From: Przewalskia tangutica
Taxonomy: Eukaryota; Streptophyta; Magnoliopsida; Solanales; Solanaceae
Assembly (NCBI GenBank): GCA_029844215.1
Contig: CM056721.1
Span: 8,072,368 to 8,136,367 of the forward strand
Direction of reading: 5' to 3'
Length of the DNA: 64,000 bases
Of the stretch, positions 48,623 to 61,300 are shown piece by piece. The stretch's first letter is position 1, and every line of letters begins with the position of its first letter. The translations under genes were made by a program, and so were the position numbers. The notes below the pieces were generated by a model. It was not told the DNA's origin, did not search any database, and saw only the letters and a program-made list of their open reading frames with translations.

Positions 48623-51600
48623 GGTCACCCTACCACTGTTGTGTACTCTTACTTGAACATGAATCTTGAGGGCACCATCACGATTCATGGCCAATTACTT
48701 AGGGCATCGTGGGTGGTCCTCTGATGGGCAGTGGGAGGATGACAGCTGGTGGTTTGTGTCCAGTGAATGGCAGGGCATACAATGTATAAGCATGAGGATT
48801 ATAAATTAAGAATAAACTGTTTTTTTTAAAAGTAATGTTGGGTAGGAAAATCCGAACTTCTCTTGCTCATGACTCCTTTTTCTTTATATCTGTTTCCGAT
48901 TGATGTTTATTACTTCCATCTCAAGGCATTACACCTAGGATTCCCCGTCGGTTGCGCTAATGCTCTGATGTAGGTAACGCCAGCTACCCTTTACTCAACA
49001 TATCACATATCCTAATATCTCATGCATACTCATACTAGTGACTCTTTCAACTCTAACCTGAAAGCACACACTTCATTCCCTTCCAGGCAAATGAAGTTTC
49101 TTCTTGTCAAGTGATCAAGTAGTTCCTTCTATCATCGAGATAGAATTCTCACGCTCAAATGAAGTTTCTTCTTGTCCTTTATTTTAATGGAACTGATGTT
49201 TTGTTCCTTTTTTTTACATTTTATTCCATATAAAGTAATACATATATCTCAATACAAAGTTGTACCAATATTAGTGGTAGGACATGTGACTCGTGATATT
49301 AAATTAATATCAAGTAAACTGGATATGCTGCCTTAATTATGTTGAGATTATATTAGTAAAGAAAAGTTTTAAACGTAAACACTGTAAGCAATGCAGAGTT
49401 TTATACTGAAATCAATTGCCCTTATTCCTCGAATGTAAACACCGCTGCTGGTGTTGAAATTTATGTGTGTGAACAGGGATGGAAGAACTTAAAGGGTAGA
49501 CAAAAGGGGTTAGCAACATTTGTTGAGTCGAGTGATGACACTTTCTCTTTAAGGCAAAATTACCCAGTATATAATGACTTACGGATAGTGGGTAATAGCC
49601 TCTCAAGATAAAACATCAACAACTTTCACAAGTACAAGCTAAATACTTGTGAATCTCTAGAAGAATTAAGAACTCAAGATTGCTAGAAGAAGAATGAGAG
49701 GCTCTCAAAGTAATCTCCAGATTTTGGATGATCTTGGATGGTTTCAAATGAGTTTTGAGACCTCTGTTTATAGGTGCAAGAGATCTCATTGAACTCTTAA
49801 AAGTTTGTCTTGATCATGCCAAGAGTTGGCTGATTCATGGCCTTGAAAAGAGTTCAGAATCCTTTGGTTTTCGGTTCACTGTACGCGTAGCGCCGCGACG
49901 CCTCCGATGCGCCGCGACGCTGTCCCATCGTGGCTCGGTGTCGCGGCCTTGTTATGGCTCCGCGGCTCATCACCAATTTTCCGTATTTTGCACATTTCTT
50001 CTTTTCTCATACCGTCGCGGAGACTCATCAATTTGACTAATTAATCGTCCATCCTTATATAACTTAAGAACACTTAACATGTGTACCAACATCTCTTTCA
50101 CTACATGAAATTTAGCGACGTTGTACGACATATGCATGTGTGTGGAAATAACATTTCCGACATGCGGGGCCCCATGTGTTCAAGTCATTAAGGACGGGAT
50201 AAACTCAATCCCACTAGGTAAATTTCCAACAGTTGCTGTTAAACATACTTTTATAGTTAAACTAGTATTTTTTGAGTACATATGCAAATGCTCACAATAC
50301 GTGTAATGAAATTCCACTAGATCTTGAAACTTTGAAACATTCTTTGTTTCTCTTTCCAACTTGAAAGGCCTACCAATTTAAGCATCACAGTAGTGTTATG
50401 CTTTTGTATGTGCATTAATTCTTCTCACTCATGCTTCCAAGCGTATACATCCATCTTTTATACTTTTGGTGCATTACATTGAGCAAGTATATGTTCTTAT
50501 CATAAGTTACATGCAATACTTTTATCCTATGCTTATATCAAATTTTCTTGTTTTGTGCTACTCAATTTTTTTCTCTTGTTGATGTATGTAACAAATACAT
50601 TTATTTTTACATTCTGTCATAAGAGAAACATATTCCAAATTTGATTTTTTAACTGTTTAAAATAGAAAGCATCCTTCAAATCTGAGAAATCATGTAAAAT
50701 CCTTATTTATAATTTTATGAGATAATTAAATATTGGCTTAGTGTAATTATGTGTCTCAGGACCTGTGGGGTTGTTTCTATTTGTTATTTCAAACCAATTT
50801 GAGGTTAGAGCTTTTCCAAATTTGGCGTACTCCTTTTACAGAATTCTCAATTAGAAGGGCAATATTGGAATGAGAGAACTTTCACAAATGTTGCCATTGG
50901 TCCTTTTGATATAGTACAGACGTTCCAAAATGCAAAACCTCTTTTGCTGGTGATCCTTTGCTATCTAATTGATCTGTCTAATAATTTTGGATTTACCTTT
51001 TGCCTTGCAGATGAATTTACTAATGAAATCAGTTGACTTATTTTCCTGTTCTCTTCCTTCTATTTTTCTTTCTCCTAGGCGAATTGAAAACTTTGATAAT
51101 TTTTTTTGAAATTGCACTCAACTCCTGGCCTATGCTTCAGTTAGCCAAATACAGCAACTTGCTTGTAGCCATATAATGATGGTCAATTTTCACTCCAGGC
51201 TTAAGGTTGAGTTAACTAAAGTAAACTTGTCTAAGATTAGTTAATTTCGAATCTTTCAAAGTTGACCCTCCTGTAGTCTCATGTCCGAAGTTAAGTTCAA
51301 TGTTCTTCTTAGTTTGAATTAGATGACATAAGAAGTGTGTGGTGAATTAGTATATCTTGTCCAACTTCCCGATTTCACAGGGTTTCCAAGGTTCTTAGTG
51401 TTTCATGTGCTTAATTATTGTGATTTTGATGCATTGCATGTAGGAACTTTTAATCCTTATCACAGTAGAAACATGTTTCATGAATACTTACAGAATGCAC
51501 CTAATGTAAGTTTTCCTCTGTCAGGTTTTGCGTTTTCAGCATTTTTTTCCTATTTCGATTTGTTTGACAGCATAGTTTGGTTAACTGATCGAGTTTTGGC

Positions 51601-52348
51601 AATATGCTGTAGTTGTGGTACTATATATGTAACAGTTTGCAGAGTAGTGCAATACTTGCGTCTTGAAGCATTCTTTATCCAGACAAAATAAAAATAAAAT
51701 AGTGTCTTGAAGCCTTAGTTTGGAATCATTGCCTTAATTTAGCCATAAGATGAGCATTCTCACAAAAAAAGCTGAGAATCGTTCTGTGTTTGAGTTCAAA
51801 ATTTATGGATTCATACTTTCAAGGGGCTCTTGAGCACAGACATGAAATTTAGCCATGCTCAAAAAGAATTCCTCTGAGCTTGTACAGTTTCATGAAACCA
51901 CATCTTATTTTGAGCATCCTGGATGGGCATTAATCATACAACCATTTTCATTCAGCACATATACTGAAGCAAACCTTGACAAGTGATAATTCCTACATTT
52001 TTATTCTTAGTTTAAGTTAAAATTACTTTACATCGATAACTTATGTTTACATAAATCGTAAAACTACCCAACATATCAGCAGAGCCTCATCTCCTCTCAG
52101 GCTTGATGACCTTTGTCCTTTTAGCTTGATAAAAAATGGGATTCATAGAAGTATCTCAGCTGTAGGGCTAGTTGAGAAAACAGAGAGCTGTCAGTCTTCT
52201 GTGTAGTGCAGTTGTAGCCTGTTTTAAAAGTTATAGTGGTGGAATTAGTGTCACGTTTTCTCTTTTGCCCTCTGAGGAGCGAGGGATCATATTATGGGAG
52301 TGGGAGAGAGACAAAGACTGAAGCATGACTAATTCTTCTAATAGGAAT
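48623..52348. other. intergenic region downstream of the MADS gene
   Basis: No gene recognised on either strand. The longest frame (51335-51691, 118 codons) has no domain and irregular composition. The last few hundred bases before 52349 should include the 3' untranslated region of the MADS gene. Confidence 0.4.
49540..50100 (-). repeat. possible LTR fragment with a GC-rich core
   Basis: On the minus strand CCTATAAACAGAGG (about 49766-49779) looks like an LTR promoter. Upstream of it on that strand is a GC-rich segment with repeated CGCCGCGACG units (49888-49970), which stands out in AT-rich DNA. No terminal repeats or TSD were found. Confidence 0.3.
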
Positions 52349-55300
52349 TTACCCAAGCTGCATGACACTTGTTGATGTTTCATTCTTCTGTGTTTGTGGC
52401 TGGCTTAGCTGGAGATTGATTGGTGCATGTAGATCATATCCATTGCTGATAGTATGTGTGGCCTGAACACCCCCACTTGGTTCACTTCCACATCCTTGCT
52501 CAGTAACCTGGAATAGATAACTTTTCCTTAGATTAAGGTCAGACATCTATGCGTGTGGTAAAAGTTTAATGTAAATCACATTTTTGTGGTGCATACTTAA
52601 ACAACATGGAAGGTAATAACACTCTAAATTAATACCTTTTTCTGCAATTCTGTGTACTCTTGTCGAACGACGTTTACCTTTTTATAGAGTTCTATATTTT
52701 CTTGATGAATAAGATTGCCCTGTAGAAGCAATATTAATCATCGTGGTACAAAGGTTAAAGACAGGGAATATGGAAGTTGTGATAATTTTCTAGTAAAGAC
52801 CTTCCGGTTTAGTTCTTTGATTTCATCCGTCAAAATCTGCTCCTGCAAGAAAAGAGTAATACATTCAGCATCCTTACAACAACAACATACCAAGTGAAAT
52901 CCCACAATGTCCGTATGGGGAGGACAGAGTGTACGCAGACCTTACCTCTACCTTGGTAGGTAGAGCGGCTGTTTCCGAGAGTCCCTTGGCTCAAGACAAA
53001 GTATAAGCACAAGCAAATCACAAGCAATGACAAAGTAAGAGAAACGGTCAGACCCGGTCAAAAAATGTAAAGCAATATGAAAATGCTGATATCAAAAGTG
53101 AATAAGCCATTATAGCACATTCTGAAAAAGTAAGAAGTAACTAGCCCATGTAAATAAGCTAACAAAGTACACTAAATGACACATAGAAGTAGAAATCAAA
53201 CTACATGGGACTATAAAACAATATTGCGCCTATTATTATGATAGGTTAAGTGGGCCTACAATAATAACACTACAATTACCAATTTTGCAAGCGTAAGTAG
53301 GACTACGCTCGACTATCTTTCTACCCTAATCCGTGTCCTCCACAACCCCCTATCTAAGGTCATGTCCTCAATAAGGTGCACTTGCGTTATATCCATTCTA
53401 ATCACCTTTCCCCAATACTTCTTCGGCCTACCTCTACCCCTCTTGAACGTCCATGTGACCTCTCACCTCTCGCCTCCACTGGGCATTTGTGTGTCTCCTC
53501 TGCACATGCCCAAACCATCTCAGCCTCGCTTCCTGCATCTTATCCTCCACAAAGGCCACTCCCACTCTGTCTCAGATATCATCATTTCTCCTATCCCTCC
53601 TTGTATGCCCACACATTCATCTCACATCTTTATCTCCGCAACTTTCATTTTTTGGATGTGCGAAGTCTTGAATGATCAATATTTCGCCCCATACAACATA
53701 TTTGATCTAACCACCGCCCTATAAGCCTTTAAGTTTTGGTGGCACTTTTTTATCGCATAAGACTCCAGATGCGAGCCTCCATTTCATCCACTATGCCCCA
53801 ATACGATGTGTGACATCATCATCAATATCCCTATCTCCTTGGATAATAGACCCAAGGTACTTGAAACTTTCTTTCTTTGAAATGATCTGAGTACCAAGCC
53901 TCACCTCCACGTCTTTCTCAAGGTTGCTCCCCTTATTGAACTTGCACTTTAAGTATTCTGTCTTGGTCCTATTCAACATGAACCCTTTAGACTCTGAAGT
54001 CTGTCTCTAAATCTCCAGCTTAGCGTTCACTCTGTTGTGAGTCTCATCAATCAAGACTATGTCTGAATAACATACACCATGTTACCTCCTCTTGGATTTG
54101 TCGAGTCCGTCCATTCATCACCAAGACAAATAAGAATGGGCTAAGAACTGATCCCTTGTGTAGCCCCATCATCACTGGAAAGTGCTCCGAGTCTCCTCTT
54201 ACTCCGTACCCAAGTCTTGGCCTCCATCATACATATCCTTTATCGCCCTAGTGTACACCTCATGTACACCTCTAACCTCCAAACATCTCCATAGAACCTC
54301 CTTAAGGACTTTGTCGTATGCCTTCTCGAGGTTGATGAAAACCATATGTAAGTTTCTCCCACCAACCTCTTAATAAAATGAATGTCTTCTGTAGTCGAAC
54401 GTACCGACATGAATTCAAACTGGTTCTCAGAAATAGACACACCTCTTCTCACCCTCATCTCCACGACCATTTCCCAAACTTTCATAGTGTGATTTAGCCG
54501 CTGGATACTCTTATAATTGTTGCAACTCCGGATATCACCTTTGTTCTTGTACAGAGGGATCATTGTACTCCACCTCCATTCTTCGAGCATTTTCATCGTC
54601 TTAAAAATCACGTTAAACAACTCACTCAGCCACTCCAAACCTGCCCTGCCTGCGCTCTTTCAAAATTCAACTGGGATCTCATCAGGCCTTGTCACTCGTC
54701 CCCTGCTCATCCTGTGAACAACATCCTTAACCTCCTCAACTTTAATGCTTCTACAATACTCAATATTCCGGTACCTACCATATTGCTCCAGATCTCCTAG
54801 CACAATGCCTTTATCTCCTTTTTTGTTTAAGAGTTTATGGAAGTAAGACTGCCATCTCCGCCTAATATGCGCGTCCTCCACTAGTACTTTGTCGTCCTCG
54901 ATGCACCTCACGTGATCCAAGTCACGGGCCCTTCTTTCCCTCGCCTTGGCTAGTATGTACAACTTCTTATCCCATTTTTTCCCTTTAATTCCACATACAG
55001 ACGTTCAAAAGTCGCCGTTTTGCGCCTTTGTAACTGCAAGTTTTTCCTCCTTTCTCGCCATCTTATACAGTTTCCTATTCGTCCACTTCTCCACCTCATC
55101 CTTGCTTTCTACCAATTTCGCATACGTCACTTTCTTCGCTTTCACCTTCTCTTAAAACTTTACCATTCCACCACCAGTCCCCTCGATGCCCACCACGGCT
55201 ACCCCGCGAGACCCCAAGCACTTCTTTAGCTACCTCTCAAATGCAACTGGCCGTCCTGTCCTACATACTGGTCGCATCTCCACTACTCCTTTAAGCCTCC

Positions 55301-58300
55301 TTGGCCATCAACCTCTCCCCATCACCTTTGCACTAGTCATGGTCAAACTCCCCATTTATTCTTAACCTGTCATCCACAACCCTCATCTTCTTCTCCATCT
55401 TGATCTCCAAATCAATCACCAAAAACTTACGTCGGATTGTAAGATACTCTCTTGGAATAACCTTGCAGTCTTTACATAGACCGTTGTTAACCTTCCTAAG
55501 GAGCAAAAAGTCTATCTTAGTCTTAGCCACCGAACTATGAAAAGTCACCAAGTGCTTCTCCTTTTTCAGGAACCTCGAGTTGGTTATCACCATCCAAAAA
55601 GCTCTAGCGAACTCCAAAAGTGAGACGCCTCCCCATTCCTGTTCCCGAGGCCAAAGCCTTCATACACGTCGTCATAACCCTCCGGAAGTGACCCACTATG
55701 TCCATTGAAATTCTCTCCTACAAATAACTTCTCAGTGGGTGGTATACCACCCACCACCTCGTCCAAATCCTCCCAAAAGCACATCTCCTCGTCCAAGGCC
55801 ACCTACGATGCGTAAGCACTAGTAATGTTCATATAGTGAACCCTCCAACTACCAACTTAATCGCTATCATCCTGTCATTGACTCTCCTAACCTCTACCAC
55901 CTGATCCCTTAGCTCGTTGTCTACTAAAATGTCTACCCCGTTCCTATACCTCGACCTACCCGAGAATCATAACTTATATCCGTCCACATCTTTAGCCTTA
56001 GGTCCTACCCATTTGGTCTTCTAGACACAGACTATATTAATTCTCCTCTTCTTAAGAATCTTAACTAGCTCTGTGGACTTTCCCGTTAAAGTTCCAATAT
56101 TCCAAGACCCTATTCTCAGTCATGACCCTAATCTACCATCAGTTACCAAAGACACTAAAACAAATATAAAATAATAAACTAATCAAACGTTTATCCTAAA
56201 ACAAGAAGGGATCAAAGTGAAAGCACAAGTTAACAAGAATTTAGAGGCAAGTAAAACTACTACGCCAAGAGTGCTATAACTAAATACAAGAAGGGTAAAT
56301 GCAAAAATGTAAAGTCACGAATCAATACAGCGAAGCGACAAAATTTAACAAGGATAAGGACAAAGAATGGATACGGGCAACCGGAGGTACCAATTCTAGT
56401 TGAATCGAACCGAGTGAAAATCATTGTTCACCGGCACCGGAAGTACCGTTCACTTGAGTTTTCACCAAAAAGTCTAGCATAATTCTGAATGTGCAGCGTA
56501 TAGAAGAAGTTTCAACTATGAAGAAGGAACTCCAGAGTTAAATTTCAGATGGGGGTTGGAGTAAGTGCCCTTCTTCTCCGACGAGGTCAAGAGGAATTTT
56601 GACAACAAAAGTAAATGACAGAGTGAGAAACATAAAACTTCTCTATTAAAAATAGTCGTTGAACGAGAGTGAAATAACTAGCCGTCAGAAATTGGAGAAA
56701 AGATTGGATCTTTAATGGGTTTTAGCCACAAAGACTTAAAACCCAAATCTAAAAATATATATGTATAATCTTACTTGAGGATCTATAAATAGGGGTTTTC
56801 AGTTTACCAAAAAGTGTTCGATTGTTTGAGCTGTTCGGAAATTAACTCAAACAAACAGAGTTTACAAAAACTTAATGTGAAATGTAGACCCTCCTAACAG
56901 CCCGATTATGCAAAATCTAGACCACAAAGAAAAGAGTAATACATTTAGGAGAAATTGTAGACTTGATATAAGCTTAGGTTTCATGAACACAGAAGAATTT
57001 ATATATGTAGATTTTACCTTTTGCTTTTGAACGCCTTTCAAACTCATTTCGATTTGGTTTTCCAGATTTGTTAGGTCCTTGATGCTTAGTCCAGAAAGTT
57101 CTTCGCCCAGAAGCTGCCTGTGGTTCATAAAAAAGGTATTAGTTTAATTATTTCTCCCTTAGTTTACTAAGGCTAGGATATAAGACAATGAAATTTATAC
57201 GTTTTATAGTTACTTTATAATTGCATGTTAAGTATGCTTACACCTTCGATTCGTTTTCTGTAGCAAAGTAAAAGGAGATGTTCATCTTAATATTTTCGAT
57301 AATTATTCTTCTCTCCTTAGAGTTATTCATTGAAAACACATGGAAGAAAATGTTGCAATTTCAGATCTTGGTCGTCATTTTTCCTTAGTAATTCTTGGAA
57401 AATTCTGCAAGTTTTCCTGGATTGATTTAATTTATATGATATTTTAGTTTGACTAGGTCTTTGGATCTTTAGTTAATCCTTTGACGTCTACATTTATAAT
57501 TTATTGGTGTAGTGGTTCTTATTCCTAGCAATCAATCACTAGCAACCAAGCGGTAGAAAATTATTTTACTCTGTTCGGAAATTATGCTCTAGGAGTTCTT
57601 ATAACCTCCGAAATCAACATCATGGCATCTTTCGTTTGTTCTGTTTTCACAGCCTTTATTGTCCGGAACCATAAATCTTTTACCAAAAACTACAAGAAAT
57701 CCCTGAATTACAATTACGCTTGAGAAGATTGAACCTTAGAACAAAATCAATATGCAACATCTTTCTTTTGGTTCTGTTTTCAATCCTTTTTTCCCAAACC
57801 ATAAGAACTAACAAGAAGAAGCTTTGAGTAACCATAAGGAACTGTTTCAACACTAAAGAAGAGCCCCTTCAATGCTTTTTTGTCCCCAGCCTGTTTATCT
57901 CTACCTTTTCATATATGTGCCTAGGATAACAGTTAGTATCTCAAGATGGATCTTAGTCGTTTGAGGTAAGACATGGAAAGAAGATGAAGTAGAGAGGTGA
58001 TTAAATGGGACGTGTTGCATTTTCGTAAGGATAGATAATAGGTAATTCAGTGTTAGAAGTATTCAAATCCATAAATTCACTACGAAACTATTGAGTTGTG
58101 GAGCCTAATTCAACATCGACACTATTAAGACCCTACGCAGAGAGTGGAAAAAAGAGAGAATTTTCTTTCTGTGAGGCTTGTATTATGTTCGCCCTAGTTT
58201 TCACTATATATAGATTACGGCGCCGTTTTTCTTTATGTGAGGTCGAGCAAGAGAGAATTGTAAACTCAAACTTCTTATTCGATTATAGTAAAATCTGCAG

Positions 58301-61300
58301 CGACAAAGTGGACGTAGCTCTCGCATTGAGGGTGAACCACTATAAATCTGTGTGTGTTATTTGTTTTTCGCTTATTTACTGTTTTCTGATTAAGTAGGAT
58401 TTGAGACTCAAATCCTAACAATTGGTATCAAGGGCGACATGTTGTGTTGCTATTCAGAAAAACGATGGGAGGCGAAGATGGTTCAGCGCACGACATCGGG
58501 AAATTCGATGGTATAGATTATGCATTTTGGAGAATGCAGATTGAAGATTATTTGTACGATAGAAAGCTTCATCAACCGCTGAGTTCGAAGCCAGAAGAGA
58601 TGAATGATGCAGAGTGGAATCTCCTTGATAGATAGGTTCTGGGAGTCATTCGATTGACGATGTCGAAAAACGTTGCTCACAACGTGCCGAAAGAGAAGAC
58701 CACCGCTGGCATGATGAAGGTTCTGTCCGATATGTATGAGAAACCTTCGGTAAACAATAAGGTATTTCTCATGAAGAAACCCGTTCATCTAAAGATGGAG
58801 GAAGGTGTTCCTGTTGCAACGCACGTGATTGTCATCTGTTGCAATCAAATTTGACGATGAAGTGCAAGCCTTAATTTTGCTGGCGTCTCTACCGAACAGT
58901 TGGGAGCCGATGAGAGCAGCGGTTAGTAATTCTGTTGGCAGTGATAAATTGAAATTCAACGATTTTAGAGATCGTATCCTGCTGAGGAGGTTCGCAGGAT
59001 AGATTCTGGTGAGACATCGACGAGTTCTGCTTTGAATGTTGAGAACATAGGCAGAAATTATGACAAAAACTACAACCGAAATAAAGGCAAGTCAAAGTCA
59101 AGGAATGTCAGGAGTCAATCCAAATCCGGGCGAACACTTGAGTGCTGAAACTGTGGGAAATGGAAAAAAGGTCACATCAAGAGGAATTGCAGGACATCGA
59201 AGAAGGATGACAACAAGGGGGTGAAATCAATGCTGCCACTGAAGACATTGGTGATGCGTTGTTGCTGTCTATTGACAACCCCGATCGACTCTTGGGTGCT
59301 TGACTCAGGAGCGTCTTTCCACACCACCCCACATCGTGATATAATGATGGTAAGCCTTTAGACGTTGTTGGTATTGAAGACATTAATTTGAAGATGTCAA
59401 ATAAAAATGTGTAAGATCACAAAGATAGACATGTGCCGGATTTGAAGCGTAATATGATCTCAGTGAGTCATATTGATGATGAGGGATACAATTACTGTTG
59501 TTGACAACACAAAGAAGACAGCTGTGGCATGCCCAGCATATGGGCGAGAAAGGGATGAAGCTTCTGGTGACTAACGACATGATTCCGGAGCTGAAGTCGG
59601 TGGATCATCATATGTGTGAGAGCTGCATTCTCGAAAAACAGAAGCGAGTAAGTTTTTCAAGTGCAGGTAGAAAATTGAAAGCTGAGAAGCTTGAATTGAT
59701 GCACACTGACATGTGGGGACCTGCTACTGCCCCCTCACTCGGAGGATCACATTACTACGTGACCTTCATTGATGATTCAACCAGGAAGCTATGAGTCTAT
59801 TTTATGAAAAATAAATCTAACGTATTCAAAGGTGGAAAGTCATGGTCGAGAATGAGACAAACCTCAAGTTGAGGAGCCTGAGGTCCGACAACGGTGGAGA
59901 ATACATTGATGGTGACTTCAAACGGTATCGTGATGATAATGGGATCAAGATGGTGAATACTATTCCTGGAACGCCCCAACAAAATGGAATAGCAGAAAGG
60001 ATAAATCGAACATTGAACGAGCGTGCACGGAGCATGAGAATACACGCTGGACTGTCCAAGACATTCTGGGCAAATACAATCAATACCACAACCTTTTTAT
60101 TAACAGAGGACCGAGGATCGTCTGTTCCTTTGGGTTTCAGAATTCCAGAAGAGGCTTGGAGTGGAAAAAAGGTAAATCTTTCTTTTCTGAAAGTGTTTGG
60201 TTGCTTATCCTGTGTTCATATTGATGCTACTGCTAGAAGTGAACTTGATACGAAATCTAAGAAGTGTTATTTCATTGGCTATGGTGACACCGAGTTTGGT
60301 TATCGATTCTGGGATGACCAAAATCGGAAGATCATTCGAAGCAGAGACGTCGTCTTTAATGAACATGTGTTGTACAAGGACAAGTTGCGGGAGAGTTCAG
60401 AATGTAAGAACAAGGAATCGAAAACAGTTGATTTGAGAGACATCTCGGCACCCGAGCTATAACCAGGTACTACTGCGGCAGAGGTACAAGCCAGTGATGG
60501 CGAGGTTGATGAAAATGCTGATTCTGAAACAAATCAGCGGACGCCAATCATAAAATTACGCAGATCATCCAGGATCAGTAAGTCGGTTCACAGGTTCTCT
60601 CTGTCCCTCAACTACATTCTGCTCCCTGACAGAGGGGAGTCGGAATGTTACGAAGAAGCGACGCAAGTTGATGAATCGATCAAGTGGGAGCTGACAATGA
60701 AAGATGAGATGGACTCACTGTTGTCAAATCATACATGGGAGTTAGCTAAGTTACCATAGGAGAAGAAGACATTGCAGAACAAATGGGTCTACTAGATAAA
60801 GGAAGAACATGATGGAAGTAAGCGCTATAAAGAAAGGCTGGTTGTGAAGGGATTTCAACAAAAAGAAGGCATTGACTACACAGAGATCTTCTCTTCCATA
60901 GTCAAGTTGGTGACAATCAGAACTGTCTTGGGCCGGTAGCAAAGGAAGATCTACATCTTCAACAGATGGACGTGAAACAGTGACTTAGAAGAGGAAATCT
61001 ACATGAAGCAACCTGAGGAATTTGAGGTCAAAGGGAAAGAGAAGTTGGTGTGCAAGCTTCAAAAAAGCATGTACAGACTGAAACAAGCTCCAAGACAGTG
61101 GTATAAGACCCTCGCAGAGTGTGGAACGTTGATCGACTAGGGCACTGTTTTTCTTTCTGTGAGGTCGAGCAAGAGAGAGAGAATTGTAAACTCAAACTCC
61201 CTGTTCGATTATAGTAAAATCTGCTCGATTATAGTAAAATCTGCAGCGGCAAAGTGGACGCAGCTCTCGCATTGAGGGTGAACCACTATAAATGTGTGTT

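Noticed and set aside
51335..51691. 118-codon open frame on the plus strand
   Set aside because: Low-complexity, Phe-rich translation without a domain or splice context; AT-rich intergenic DNA can give this by chance.
53362..53724. 120-codon plus-strand open frame in the MADS intron
   Set aside because: It is antisense to the RTE LINE reverse-transcriptase relic and has no family likeness.
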